Below, piece by piece: positions 19,129 through 28,495 of a stretch of DNA of 64,000 bases. This stretch comes from Chryseobacterium indologenes (lineage in GTDB: Bacteria > Bacteroidota > Bacteroidia > Flavobacteriales > Weeksellaceae): positions 1-64,000 of the forward strand of contig CP065590.1 in assembly GCA_016025055.1 (NCBI GenBank). The letters are read 5' to 3'. The first letter of the stretch is position 1; every line of letters begins with the position of its first letter. The position numbers were made by a program, and so were the translations under genes. The notes below the pieces were generated by a model, which did not search any database, had not been told where the DNA came from, and worked only from the letters and a program-made list of their open reading frames with translations.

Positions 19129-19515
19129 TTGAAAAATTATAGAATACATATAGGCATTTTGACATTGTTCTGTTTGGTTTTCTTTATGATGCCAAGTCAG
19201 AGCTATGCCTGTTCCAAAAATTCAACAAAGACCGAGCAGTCTTTCTGCTCAAAGGAGAAATCCAAAAAATCAGAACATAAAAAAGGTTGCAAGAGCAAAT
19301 CCTGTAAAAAATGCAAAAGTGACAAATGCGGGGGCGGTTGTTCCCACAGCTCTTGCAGGTGCGGTGCTTCAACCACTTCCCTAAATGTCCCAACCGTAAT
19401 CGAATTAAAGGCAAAAAATCACTTAGCAGCAGCTAAAAAGCAAAAATTCGGTTTCAAAGAAGCCTACTATTCTTCGGGCTTTTTCTCCATTTGGCTACCG
19501 CCTAAAATAAGCTAA
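19129..19515 (+). CDS. Secreted Cys/Lys-rich protein, metallothionein-like
   Basis: The family is not recognised with certainty. Translation from TTG 19129 gives MKNYRIHIGILTLFCLVFFMM..SYA, a signal peptide, and then a strongly basic stretch with nine cysteines within about 60 residues (KKGCKSKSCKKCKSDKCGG, CSHSSCRCG). The C-terminal 45 residues are ordinary and end with an aromatic segment (YYSSGFFSIWLPPKIS). No ATG alternative lies upstream in frame. Its position between the copper chaperone and the DUF3347 gene suggests periplasmic metal binding, which is an inference from composition and place. Confidence 0.65.
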   Translation: MKNYRIHIGILTLFCLVFFMMPSQSYACSKNSTKTEQSFCSKEKSKKSEHKKGCKSKSCKKCKSDKCGGGCSHSSCRCGASTTSLNVPTVIELKAKNHLAAAKKQKFGFKEAYYSSGFFSIWLPPKIS

Positions 19516-19653
19516 AACTATGGCCTGATAGCCATAGGTATGTCCTGTCAGAAGCTGTTCCGGCTTTTGCAAATCCCCCTATTTGTATCATTTATTTAAA
19601 ATTTAAAACAGAAATGGGTTTATCAATCCCCCGTTTCTCAAAATGTAATTATT

Positions 19654-20529
19654 ATGAAATCATTATCAAAAATAGTGATGGTAATCGCCGTATTACTATC
19701 ATCAATAAACGGCTTCGCACAAATCAAGAATGCGAAAACAGAAACCGTAAAGATTTACGGCAATTGTGGTATATGCAAAACCACCATCGAAAAGGCAGGT
19801 AACGTAAAAAAGGTAGCCAGTGTGGACTGGAACAAAGATACCAAGATGGCTACGCTCACCTATGACGGCGACAAAACAAATCAGGATGAAATCCTGAAAC
19901 GTATCGCTTTGGCTGGTTATGACAGTGAGAAGTTCCGTGCGCCGGATGACGTATATGCTAAACTGGCTGGTTGCTGCCAGTATGATAGACCAGTGAAGAC
20001 GGTTGCCAAAAACAAGGAGGCGGGAATGGACATGAATGCCGGACATGGCAATCACGACCATAGTCAAATGGCAGCTAACAAAGATGCAGCCCAAAACCAA
20101 TCACAGCTAAAGGCTGTATTTGACAACTACTTTTCAGTGAAAGATGCTTTGATAAAAACCGATGCGGCGACCGCATCTGCCAAAGCCGCTGAATTGGCTG
20201 CATCCCTTAAAGCAGTCGATATGAATAAGCTATCGGCAGAGGAACATACGGCTTGGATGAAAGTGATGCAGGACTTGACCGCCAATGCGGAAAGCATTTC
20301 AAAATCAAAAGATGTTGCAAAACAAAGAAGTGCTTTTGCGGCACTTTCGGGAAGCATCTACACACTGGCCAAAGTGTCTAAACAGGATACTCCCGTTTAT
20401 TACCAGCACTGCCCTATGTACAATGGAGGTAAGGGAGCCAATTGGCTAAGTAAAGAGAATGCTGTTAAAAACCCATATTACGGCTCACAGATGCTTACCT
20501 GCGGCAGTACGGTCGAAACCATTAAATAA
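19654..20529 (+). CDS. Periplasmic HMA plus DUF3347 protein
   Basis: This 291-residue exported protein has a signal peptide (MKSLSKIVMVIAVLLSSINGFAQ). An HMA domain with GNCGICK (residues about 36-43) follows, then a His/Met-rich linker (MDMNAGHGNHDHSQM), then a DUF3347 domain (about residues 145-290) ending with YYQHCPMYNGGKGANWLS...NPYYGSQMLTCG. DUF3347 is frequent in Bacteroidota copper islands and near CusB-like proteins. The HCPM and MLTCG motifs look like further soft-metal ligands. It likely scavenges or hands over copper in the periplasm. A second DUF3347 protein, without HMA, is at 22995. Confidence 0.82.
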   Translation: MKSLSKIVMVIAVLLSSINGFAQIKNAKTETVKIYGNCGICKTTIEKAGNVKKVASVDWNKDTKMATLTYDGDKTNQDEILKRIALAGYDSEKFRAPDDVYAKLAGCCQYDRPVKTVAKNKEAGMDMNAGHGNHDHSQMAANKDAAQNQSQLKAVFDNYFSVKDALIKTDAATASAKAAELAASLKAVDMNKLSAEEHTAWMKVMQDLTANAESISKSKDVAKQRSAFAALSGSIYTLAKVSKQDTPVYYQHCPMYNGGKGANWLSKENAVKNPYYGSQMLTCGSTVETIK

Positions 20530-20543
20530 CAGGTCTGAAAGCT

Positions 20544-20849
20544 ATGGTACAGTACAATGACATGGTGCAGGCGCTTAAAGACCTAAGACAGCGTGGATAC
20601 AGTATGGACTTTAGTCTGTTGCCGGACTGCCTGTACTGTGCGTCAAGGAGCCTGAAACTAAAACCGGAGGATTTTACGGTTACGGAAACCCATAGGTTTG
20701 AAAGCCTCGACAGCAGTCCTGATAACAATGCCGTGATTTATGCCATATCGTCCAATGATGGTAAGAATAAAGGCGTACTTGTGGATGCCTATGGTGCTTA
20801 TGCCGAAGAAATGACCCATGAGATGGCAAAAAAATTAAGTGCAACATAA
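20544..20849 (+). CDS. Small conserved protein of unknown function (paralogue of 4722)
   Basis: This 101-residue protein shares with the protein at 4722 the order helix-RQRGY-(M/E)DF, a central TxTHRFE-like segment, NNAVIYAISSNDG and KGVLVDAYGAY. Database names of the PRPP synthetase type do not fit its size. It differs by having a CLYCAS motif in its first third, a possible metal or redox site. It follows the DUF3347 gene after 14 bp and precedes the ATPase by 18 bp, so it is in the copper operon. Confidence 0.75.
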   Translation: MVQYNDMVQALKDLRQRGYSMDFSLLPDCLYCASRSLKLKPEDFTVTETHRFESLDSSPDNNAVIYAISSNDGKNKGVLVDAYGAYAEEMTHEMAKKLSAT

Positions 20850-20867
20850 CTTTTAAAACCCCTTATT

Positions 20868-22988
20868 ATGAAAAAATACACGTGTCCCATGCACCCGCAG
20901 GTGCTAAAAGACGAACCAGGCAAATGCCCGCTTTGTGGCATGGCACTGGTTCCAGTTGGCGGTAGCTCAGTTTCTCATGTACAAAAATCAGGACATGGGC
21001 ATTCCGGGCATTCTCATCATAACCAAGCCAGAGATAGCTTTAACAAACATGAGGGGCATCATACAGGCGATTTTCTCGCTCGTTTTTGGATAAGCCTCGT
21101 CATTACAATCCCTATCCTGCTCCTGTCACACATGATACAGCAATGGTTGGGTTTCAGCCTTGCTTTCAATGGAGATAAATATGTGCTGCTGGCATTGGGT
21201 ACAGTGATTTATAGCTATGGAGGCTTGCCGTTCCTAAAGGGAATGATTGGCGAGGTGAACGCCAAAGCCATAGGGATGATGACACTTGTTGCTATCGCTA
21301 TATCCGTAGCCTATGTCTATTCCGTAGCCGTTGTATTTGGCTTGCAGGGCATGGACTTCTTTTGGGAACTGGCTACGCTTATCGACATCATGCTGTTAGG
21401 GCATTGGCTGGAAATGCGTTCCCAAATGGCTGCTTCACGGGCTTTGCAATCATTGGTTGCTTTGCTGCCTAACGATGTCACGGTGGAGCGAAACGGAGAA
21501 GCGGTAAAAATAAAGCTTGAAGACCTGCAAAGCGGTGAAACGGCTATCATAAAACCGGGTGAAAAAATTCCAGCCGATGGATTGGTACTGGAGGGGCTTT
21601 CGTATATCAACGAGAGCATGCTTACCGGAGAAAGTATTCCCGTGAAAAAGGAAAAGGACGGAAAGGTCATCGCAGGCTCTATCAATGGCGATGGTGCGCT
21701 GAAAGTTAAGGTAACAGCCGTTGGAAAAGACAGCTACCTGAACAGGGTTATCAATCTTGTGCAGGAGGCACAAGCTACTAAGAGCAATACGCAAAACCTT
21801 GCGGACAAAGTTGCCAAATGGCTCACCTTTATTGCCATTGCCGTTGGCATAGGCACATTTGCCTATTGGTATGCAAGCAGTGGAGATATTGCCTTTGCGC
21901 TTGAAAGAATGGTGACGGTAATGGTAACGGCCTGCCCGCACGCATTGGGCGTGGCTATCCCGTTGGTGGTCGCCATTTCCACAACGCTATCGGCGACCAA
22001 TGGTCTGCTCATCCGCAACCGCACAGCATTTGAAACCACCCGAAAACTTTCCACTGTCATTTTTGATAAGACCGGAACGCTCACCAAAGGTTCCCATGCC
22101 GTAGAAAAGGTTATACCGTTAACAGACGAATATAATGCCGATGAGGTTATCCAGTATGCTGCCGCAGTACAGCAAAATTCGGAACACCATATCGCCAAAG
22201 GCATTATGGCTACATTGAAAGAAAAGAGCCTTGCCTTATGGAAGTCTGAAAACTTCAGCTATATGCAGGGCATAGGTGTTAAAGGTGTTGTGAACGGGAA
22301 AAATGTCGTAGCTGGCGGCCCGAATTATTTCACCGAAAACCACCTTTCCCTGCCTGAAATTCCAAACGAAATCAATCAAGAGGCCGAAACGGTCAACTTT
22401 GTCCTCATTGATGACCGGGTAATCGGCATCATTACTTTGGCAGACAGCATCCGGGAGGGTTCGGCACAGGCGATTGAGGAACTCAAAAAAATGGGCATCA
22501 AGTCCTTTCTGCTCACCGGGGACAACGACAGGATTGCTGCTGCCGTAGCCGGAAAATTGGGTATGGACGGGTATTTGGCTAATGTGCTTCCGCACAACAA
22601 GCAGGAGAAAGTAAAGGAGTTTCAGGCAAAAGGCGAAATCGTAGCAATGACTGGTGATGGTGTAAATGATGCACCTGCACTGGCACAGGCAGATGTGGGC
22701 ATTGCCGTGGGTTCCGGTACGGACGTGGCTGCCGAAACAGCGGATATCATATTGGTAGACAGCGACCCGAGGGATGTGGTCAAACTGATTGACTTCGGCA
22801 AACTTACCTACAAAAAGATGGTACAGAACCTGATATGGGCGGTTGGCTACAACGTGGTGGCAATACCGCTTGCGGCAGGCGTACTCTATCCGAATTTTGT
22901 TTTAAGTCCCGCTATGGGTGCTGTGCTGATGAGTGTAAGCACCATTGTAGTGGCTATTAACGCAAGTTTTTTAAAAATCAAAAAATAA
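20868..22988 (+). CDS. copB: CopB-type P1B-ATPase (CPH motif)
   Basis: This 706-residue copper (or silver) exporter has the N-terminal heavy-metal-binding domain YTCPMHPQVLKDEPGKCPLCGM instead of an HMA domain. A His-rich spacer (HGHSGHSHHNQ) follows. The intramembrane motif is TACPHAL near residue 360, that is CPH rather than CPC, the mark of the P1B-3 (CopB) group. DKTGTLTKG and GDGVNDAP are present. P1B-3 pumps are reported to favour Cu(II) or Cu(I)/Ag(I); the sequence does not decide between them. It gives the island two different copper ATPases. Confidence 0.9.
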   Translation: MKKYTCPMHPQVLKDEPGKCPLCGMALVPVGGSSVSHVQKSGHGHSGHSHHNQARDSFNKHEGHHTGDFLARFWISLVITIPILLLSHMIQQWLGFSLAFNGDKYVLLALGTVIYSYGGLPFLKGMIGEVNAKAIGMMTLVAIAISVAYVYSVAVVFGLQGMDFFWELATLIDIMLLGHWLEMRSQMAASRALQSLVALLPNDVTVERNGEAVKIKLEDLQSGETAIIKPGEKIPADGLVLEGLSYINESMLTGESIPVKKEKDGKVIAGSINGDGALKVKVTAVGKDSYLNRVINLVQEAQATKSNTQNLADKVAKWLTFIAIAVGIGTFAYWYASSGDIAFALERMVTVMVTACPHALGVAIPLVVAISTTLSATNGLLIRNRTAFETTRKLSTVIFDKTGTLTKGSHAVEKVIPLTDEYNADEVIQYAAAVQQNSEHHIAKGIMATLKEKSLALWKSENFSYMQGIGVKGVVNGKNVVAGGPNYFTENHLSLPEIPNEINQEAETVNFVLIDDRVIGIITLADSIREGSAQAIEELKKMGIKSFLLTGDNDRIAAAVAGKLGMDGYLANVLPHNKQEKVKEFQAKGEIVAMTGDGVNDAPALAQADVGIAVGSGTDVAAETADIILVDSDPRDVVKLIDFGKLTYKKMVQNLIWAVGYNVVAIPLAAGVLYPNFVLSPAMGAVLMSVSTIVVAINASFLKIKK

Positions 22989-22994
22989 ATAAAA

Positions 22995-23659
22995 ATGAAA
23001 AATCTAACATTATCAATCATTGCTGTTATCATGGCATTTGTAACAGTATCATGCAATCAGGCATCCAACAAAAACGAGCAGTCTTCAAGTGATACTGCTG
23101 TTGTATCACAAGAACAGTCAGCTTCCCAACCAAAAGAGGATGATACGGTAGCTGCGCCCGTTGTGAGTGAAACTCCGAGCGGTCAGGAAGCAAAAGCAAC
23201 AGGAAAAGAAGAAGCAAAAAACTTTTCTATTGCGCCCATAGTTACCGATTATCTATCATTAAAGAACGCACTTGCTTCAGATAATGACAAAGCTGCCGCC
23301 AATGCAGGAAAAAGCTGTTGGGTACTTTGAATAAGGTGGATATGAAAACTATTCCAGCCGATAAGCATAAAGAGTTTATGGAAATTTTTGAAAGTGCAAA
23401 AGAAAATGCCGAGCACATTGGCGAAAATGCTGGGAAGATAGACCACCAAAGAGAACATTTAGCGTCGCTTAGCGAAGATTTGAAAGACCTGGTTAGTTTG
23501 TTCGGCACATCACAAACATTGTATCAAGACCATTGCCCGATGTTCAATGACGGGAAAGGAGCTGTTTGGTTCAGCGAAAACAAAGAAATCAAAAATCCTT
23601 ACTACGGTTCAAAAATGATTAGCTGCGGTAAGGTACAGCAAACAATTAACGGTAAATAA
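22995..23659 (+). CDS. DUF3347 lipoprotein, frameshifted
   Basis: An N-terminal lipoprotein signal (FVTVSCNQ lipobox, Cys at about residue 20) is followed by a low-complexity Ser/Glu/Gln linker and a DUF3347 domain. The domain is split by a missing A in the run 23309-23313. Adding it yields ANAGKKLLGTLNKVDMKTIP and a 221-residue protein. The ending HCPMFNDGKGAVWFS...NPYYGSKMISCG mirrors the protein at 19654, so the two are paralogues, one with HMA and soluble, the other lipid-anchored. It starts 6 bp after copB. Confidence 0.82.
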
Positions 23660-23669
23660 ATTTAGGGTT

Positions 23670-24194
23670 ATGGAAAATATGCAGAACAACCACCATACAG
23701 GTCATGCTTCAGGGCATGGTGCGCACAATTCAAGCCATGCTTCAGCCATGTACAAACGCTTTGCGATTATGGCTGTCGTAATGTTCGGTGCAATGTATTT
23801 TATTATGTACGCTATGATAGACGGGTTGCGCAACCTTATACCCAATATCAACAATTTGTATATGACCCTGCTGATGACTTCGGCAATGTTGCTTATCGAA
23901 TTAGTGGTAATGAAAGTGATGTACGCTAACAGGAAAATGAACTGGATGATAGCCATATTTTCAGTCGCCGTTGGCATCTTTTCATGGTTTGGTATAAGGG
24001 AGCAAATCAATGTGGGGGACAAACAATTTGTAAAAGGTATGATACCCCATCACGCAGCAGCAATATTGATGTCCGAAAAGGCAAAGCTGACCGACCCGGA
24101 ACTGATACAGTTGCAAAAAAACATACTTGAAACCCAAGCGGAAGAAATTGAATTGATGAAGCGCAAGCTGAAAGAGTTTGAAGAAAGTAAATAA
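23670..24194 (+). CDS. DUF305-family membrane protein
   Basis: The 174-residue protein has a His-rich N-terminus (NNHHTGHASGHGAHNSSH), three membrane helices (about residues 30-110), and then the DUF305 signature KGMIPHHAAAILMSEKA with a helical C-terminal tail. DUF305 proteins are four-helix, His/Met-rich proteins often found with copper genes. The membrane-anchored form with His at both ends suggests periplasmic metal binding. It lies 10 bp after the DUF3347 lipoprotein gene. Confidence 0.8.
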   Translation: MENMQNNHHTGHASGHGAHNSSHASAMYKRFAIMAVVMFGAMYFIMYAMIDGLRNLIPNINNLYMTLLMTSAMLLIELVVMKVMYANRKMNWMIAIFSVAVGIFSWFGIREQINVGDKQFVKGMIPHHAAAILMSEKAKLTDPELIQLQKNILETQAEEIELMKRKLKEFEESK

Positions 24195-24219
24195 TAAAAT
24201 TTCAAAAAATAGTTTTAAC

Positions 24220-24639
24220 ATGAGCAAAATAATAATTTGCTTTATTTCCTCTTTAACTCTGCTATTCACCGCTTGCGGGCAGACAGGGTCAAATAAGGAT
24301 GAAGCGGCACAGCATCATTCGCAGGCAACTCCGGCAAGCCACGAACATGATGTCCAAATAGGCGAATTGGTGCCATTGGATGAAGTCTGCATGGTAAATG
24401 ATGCCTATATGGGCAAAAAGCAGTTTGAAGTAAAATTTGATGGTAAAACCTATTACGGATGTTGCGAAATGTGTAAGGAACGTATTCCAAAAGATGCGAC
24501 CGTGCGGATGGCGATAGACCCCTATTCCCATAAGCAGGTAGACAAAGCTAATGCGGTGATTGCTGTGACAGGAAATAACGGTGAAGTTTCTTATTTTGAA
24601 AACAAGGAGAATTATGCCAAGTATGTGAAAAAACAGTAG
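24220..24639 (+). CDS. TRASH/YHS-like copper-binding lipoprotein
   Basis: ATG 24220 is preferred, since MSKIIICFISSLTLLFTAC gives a clean lipoprotein signal; a TTG frame starting at 24178 overlaps the upstream gene. The mature part has a His-rich arm (HHSQATPASHEHD), DEVCMVNDAYMGKKQFEVKFDGKTYYGCCEMC (a TRASH/YHS-like fold with Cys ligands), and a C-terminal segment shared with nitrous-oxide-type accessory proteins. The total is about 139 residues. It probably binds soft metal at the outer face of a membrane. The family name is assigned from motif only. Confidence 0.72.
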   Translation: MSKIIICFISSLTLLFTACGQTGSNKDEAAQHHSQATPASHEHDVQIGELVPLDEVCMVNDAYMGKKQFEVKFDGKTYYGCCEMCKERIPKDATVRMAIDPYSHKQVDKANAVIAVTGNNGEVSYFENKENYAKYVKKQ

Positions 24640-24671
24640 ACACAAAAAGATGAAGCCACAATAAAATAATT

Positions 24672-25127
24672 ATGACCATAAAGAAGAAAATCATATTGGG
24701 GCTGGCTGTCGTCCTGATTGCCATACAGTTCTTTCAGCCCTTACGGAACCAGGCGGTTGAAGTGCCAGCCACCCATATCGAAAGAGTGTACGCCGTACCC
24801 CAAAATGTAAAGGCTATCCTTGTTCAGTCCTGTTATGACTGCCATAGCAACAATACCCATTATCCGTGGTACAGCCGTATCCAGCCCGGCGCATGGTACA
24901 TGGCAGAGCATATAAAAAAGGGGAAAGAGGAACTCAACTTTAGCGAATTTGGCGACTATTCTGTCCGCAGGCAGCGAAACAAGTTCAGGGCTATGGCCGG
25001 GCAGGTTAAGGACGGGGAAATGCCGTTGTCATCATACACACTAATTCATCGCAATGCAGTATTGTCACCGGAGGATAAGCAGGTTTTGATAGCGTGGTTT
25101 AGGACAATGGAAGACAGCATTAAATAA
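24672..25127 (+). CDS. Haem-binding domain protein (c-type CxxCH)
   Basis: This 151-residue protein has an N-terminal membrane anchor (IILGLAVVLIAIQFFQPL) and the haem motif SCYDCHSNNTHYPWYSR near residue 55, matching the Haem_bd (DUF) family of small cytochromes. DGEMPLSSYTLIH near residue 115 holds the candidate sixth ligand region. It stands between the TRASH lipoprotein and the multicopper oxidase. Electron transfer to or from the oxidase is a sensible but untested guess. Confidence 0.82.
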   Translation: MTIKKKIILGLAVVLIAIQFFQPLRNQAVEVPATHIERVYAVPQNVKAILVQSCYDCHSNNTHYPWYSRIQPGAWYMAEHIKKGKEELNFSEFGDYSVRRQRNKFRAMAGQVKDGEMPLSSYTLIHRNAVLSPEDKQVLIAWFRTMEDSIK

Positions 25128-25140
25128 AATTTTTCAAATC

Positions 25141-27413
25141 ATGAACAGATATAATAAAATACCTATAAGAATTTTGCAAACAGTGCTGATACTGCTTTGC
25201 ACGCAAACGCTGTTTGCACAGAGAGTGGTGCATTACGAGCTGTATGTAAAAGATACGCTTGTCAACTATGCAGGTAAGCAAAAAGGGCAATTGCCGTAAA
25301 CGGGCAAATCCCCATGCCCACCCTTACCTTTACCGAGGGCGACACTGCCGAAATAGTGGTGCACAACCAATTGAAAGAAAGCACATCACTTCACTGGCAT
25401 GGTGTGTTCCTGCCCAATAAAGAAGACGGTGTGCCCTGGCTTACACAAAAACCCATCGCACCGGGCACAACCTACACCTACCGTTTTCCGATTATCCAGC
25501 ATGGTACGCACTGGTACCATTCCCACTCAGGATTGCAGGAGCAGATTGGCATGTACGGAAGTTTTATCATGAAGAAAAGAAGCGATGATAAGACATTCAG
25601 AAAAGGAATTGACGATTTGCCGACCGTTCCAATTATATTAAGTGAGTGGACAAATCTTAACCCCGATAATATCAACCGTATGCTACACAATGCAAATGAT
25701 TGGGCGGCCATTAAGAAAGGCGCAACACAATCATATGTTGAAGCTATTAAGGAGGGAAAATTAGGGGTAAAGGTAAAAAACGAGTGGAAGCGGATGCTGG
25801 CGATGGATGTCAGTGACGTTTACTATGATAAAATCCTAATAAATGGTAGCCATAGCACCGATTTGAAAACAATTGATGGTAAAAAGCTAAAAGCAGGCGA
25901 CAAAGTCAGATTGCGTGTTTCCAATGGAGGGGCGTCTTCATATTTCTGGCTACGGTATGCTGGAGGAAAAATTACAGTAGTAGCGAATGATGGGAATGAT
26001 GTTGAGCCTGTAGAGGTGGACAGGTTAATCATTGCCGTATCGGAAACCTATGATGTGGTCGTTACCATCCCCGAAGACGGATTGGCGTATGAGTTTTTAG
26101 CGACTACCGAGGACAGGACACAATCGGCAAGCTACTTTATTGGTAACGGTGTCAAACAGCTTATTTCTCCGCTGCCACGACTGAAGTATTTCGAGGGGAT
26201 GAAGATGATGAACGACATGATGAAGATGAACGGCGATTTGGACGATATGGGCATGAAGATGAGCCTGAACCAAATGGATATGAACGTGGTCATGTACCCC
26301 GAAATAACAGGGGAAGCGGGAAAGAAAGCAGACCACAGCAAGCACGGGGGTATGAATATGGACAACGACCCCAACCGTTATAATGCAAATGCTTTGGGAG
26401 ATATTGTTACCTTAAACTATGCCATGCTCAAATCTCCCTACAATACCACGCTTCCCAAAGATGCGCCCGTAAAGGACATAAAATTTACCCTTACCGGGAA
26501 TATGAACCGCTACGTTTGGAGCATGGACAACAGGGTACTTTCTGAAACGGACAAAATACCCGTTAAGAAAGGCGAAGTACTGCGCATCACCATTTATAAC
26601 AACTCCATGATGCGCCACCCGATGCACCTGCATGGATTTGATTTCCGGGTACTGAACGGCAAAGGTGAAAATGCACCTATGAAAAATATCATTGATATTA
26701 TGCCGATGGAAACGGACACCATCGAGTTTGCCGCCAATGAGGAGGGCGATTGGTTCTTTCACTGCCACATCCTGTACCACATGATGTCGGGGATGAACAG
26801 AGTGTTTGCCGTAGGCGATTACCAAAATCCCTACCTGCCTGATAAGGCTAAATCATATAAGGCATTACAGCGGGAAAGCAATATGCCCCATTTCATGGCA
26901 CAGAATGATTTCGCCACTAATGGTAATGACGGTATGGCAATGCTGCAAAACACAAGATGGAACTTGAGTTCGGAATGGCGTTTAGGTTACAATGATATGC
27001 ACGGCTATGAAGTAGAAACCCATTTGGGCAGATACTTGGGGAAAATGCAATGGTTTATGCCCTTTGTGGGATTTGACTGGCGTTACCGTAAAATGGGAAT
27101 AGACGAACACGAAACAAACTTATTCGGACAAAAGAATGAAAAGGATACACGCCGGGCTGTGAGCTTAGGTTTTGTGTACACCTTACCTATGCTCGTTAAT
27201 TTTCAGGCAGAGGTTTATCACGATGGTATTGTAAGGCTGGCGCTGATGCGTGAGGATATTCCCATCACCAAAAGGTTAAGGGGCGGCTTTATGGTCAACA
27301 CAGACTTTGAATATATGGGAGAACTTAGCTACATCCTCAACAAAAACATAGGCATACGCACCCACTATGATAGTGATATGGGATGGGGTGTAGGGCTTGC
27401 CTTGACTTATTAA
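25141..27413 (+). CDS. Multicopper oxidase with outer-membrane-like C-terminal domain (CopA-CopB fusion type), frameshifted
   Basis: The start is ATG 25141, with signal peptide MNRYNKIPIRILQTVLILLCT..FAQ. One A is missing from the run 25280-25284, which is why the long ORF appears to start at 25314; repair gives 757 residues. The copper sites are HWHG, HWYHSHSG, HPMHLHGFDF and HCHILYHM, in laccase order. A Met/His/Asp-rich insert (MKMMNDMMKMNGDLDDMGMK and following) lies between, as in cuprous-oxidase-type enzymes. The last 190 residues (from about WNLSSEWRLGYN) are beta-rich with aromatic-ended strands, like the CopB outer-membrane domain. It likely oxidises Cu(I) in the periplasm. It is the last gene of the copper block. 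Confidence 0.88.
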
Positions 27414-27666
27414 AATTGAATAACTAAGGTTGTAAACTGCGAACCGTAAAATATCGGTCAAAAAACAGTTGGTGATGCGGGCATAATTCGTAATGATTAA
27501 CCTGCATCATACTACAACCCATAAAATTATGCAGCAAAATCTAAGCGCCTCCATCATCAACACAATAGGGGTATAAAATACTATAAGCAGTAGTTGCATA
27601 ATAAGCTAATATGAACAGTATAAGCTTTTCTATATTAACGAACAATGTGTATATCAAAATAATCGG

Positions 27667-28488
27667 ATGAATAAATTCTATAATGAAACACTACATAAAC
27701 TTGAAACATCAATCAGCGAATTGGAAATTGAAACTGATTGCTCCATACAGCGTATAGAAGCCGTTATACACCTGATTGTAGAATGCCTGTCCGATGTAAA
27801 AGAGTATGTCTTGAAAAAAGGGTTTAGAAATGTTGATGAAGAAATCCGTTTTTTCAAATATCAAAAACCAACTATTGTTGCAAAACTCATCTACTATAAT
27901 GCCATTTATAAAATTGAAACAAGAAAGCCCTATGGAGCAAAACGCATCAGGAAATATTTTACCAAAGAGCTAAAAAAGCTAAAAAGGTTCTTTGACAACA
28001 ACCTTGATTTTTACAAGTATTACCGAAGTAATAATTCTTTTGTTGACGAGAAGTTTTTTGTACGTGATAAGCACGATATAAGACTATGGTTGGACACATT
28101 TTATTTTGAGGCAGACCATCGCTTTTCTACTTCGCACGATTATAAGGTTGCCAAGATAATTGCCAATGACCTGATACAAGTTTATTTGGAAGACAGGTTA
28201 AATAATATCAATCAGAAAAAGGTTTCAGACAATTCGTTGAAATGGACAGCAAGTAAAACTGCACTCACGGAACTCATTTATGCACTGTACTCCCACGGTG
28301 TATTTAACAATGGGAATACAGACATAAAATTGATTGCCAAAACTTTTGAAGATGCCTTTAATATTGAATTAGGCGACTTTTACCACACGTTTATGGAACT
28401 GAAAGCCCGCAAAATAAACCGTACAAAATTCCTTGACAATCTGTGTGAAGCACTGATAAAGAAAATGGACGAGCAGGACGAAAAGTAA
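27667..28488 (+). CDS. rteC: RteC-family ICE regulator, copy 2
   Basis: This 273-residue protein differs from copy 1 (14622) mostly in the first 60 residues and by scattered changes (for example FFDEQ to FVDEK). From about residue 130 to the end the two are almost the same, and the DNA is similarly close (for example 15058-15170 against 28110-28220). The gene converges on the helicase gene with a 7-bp gap (28488/28496), so no separate terminator is visible between them. It forms the right bracket of the copper block. Confidence 0.88.
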   Translation: MNKFYNETLHKLETSISELEIETDCSIQRIEAVIHLIVECLSDVKEYVLKKGFRNVDEEIRFFKYQKPTIVAKLIYYNAIYKIETRKPYGAKRIRKYFTKELKKLKRFFDNNLDFYKYYRSNNSFVDEKFFVRDKHDIRLWLDTFYFEADHRFSTSHDYKVAKIIANDLIQVYLEDRLNNINQKKVSDNSLKWTASKTALTELIYALYSHGVFNNGNTDIKLIAKTFEDAFNIELGDFYHTFMELKARKINRTKFLDNLCEALIKKMDEQDEK

Positions 28489-28495
28489 ACAACCC

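Noticed and set aside
25314..27413. Multicopper oxidase starting at 25314 without signal peptide
   Set aside because: A signal peptide and the first strand are encoded from 25141 in another frame, rejoined by one A at 25280-25284.
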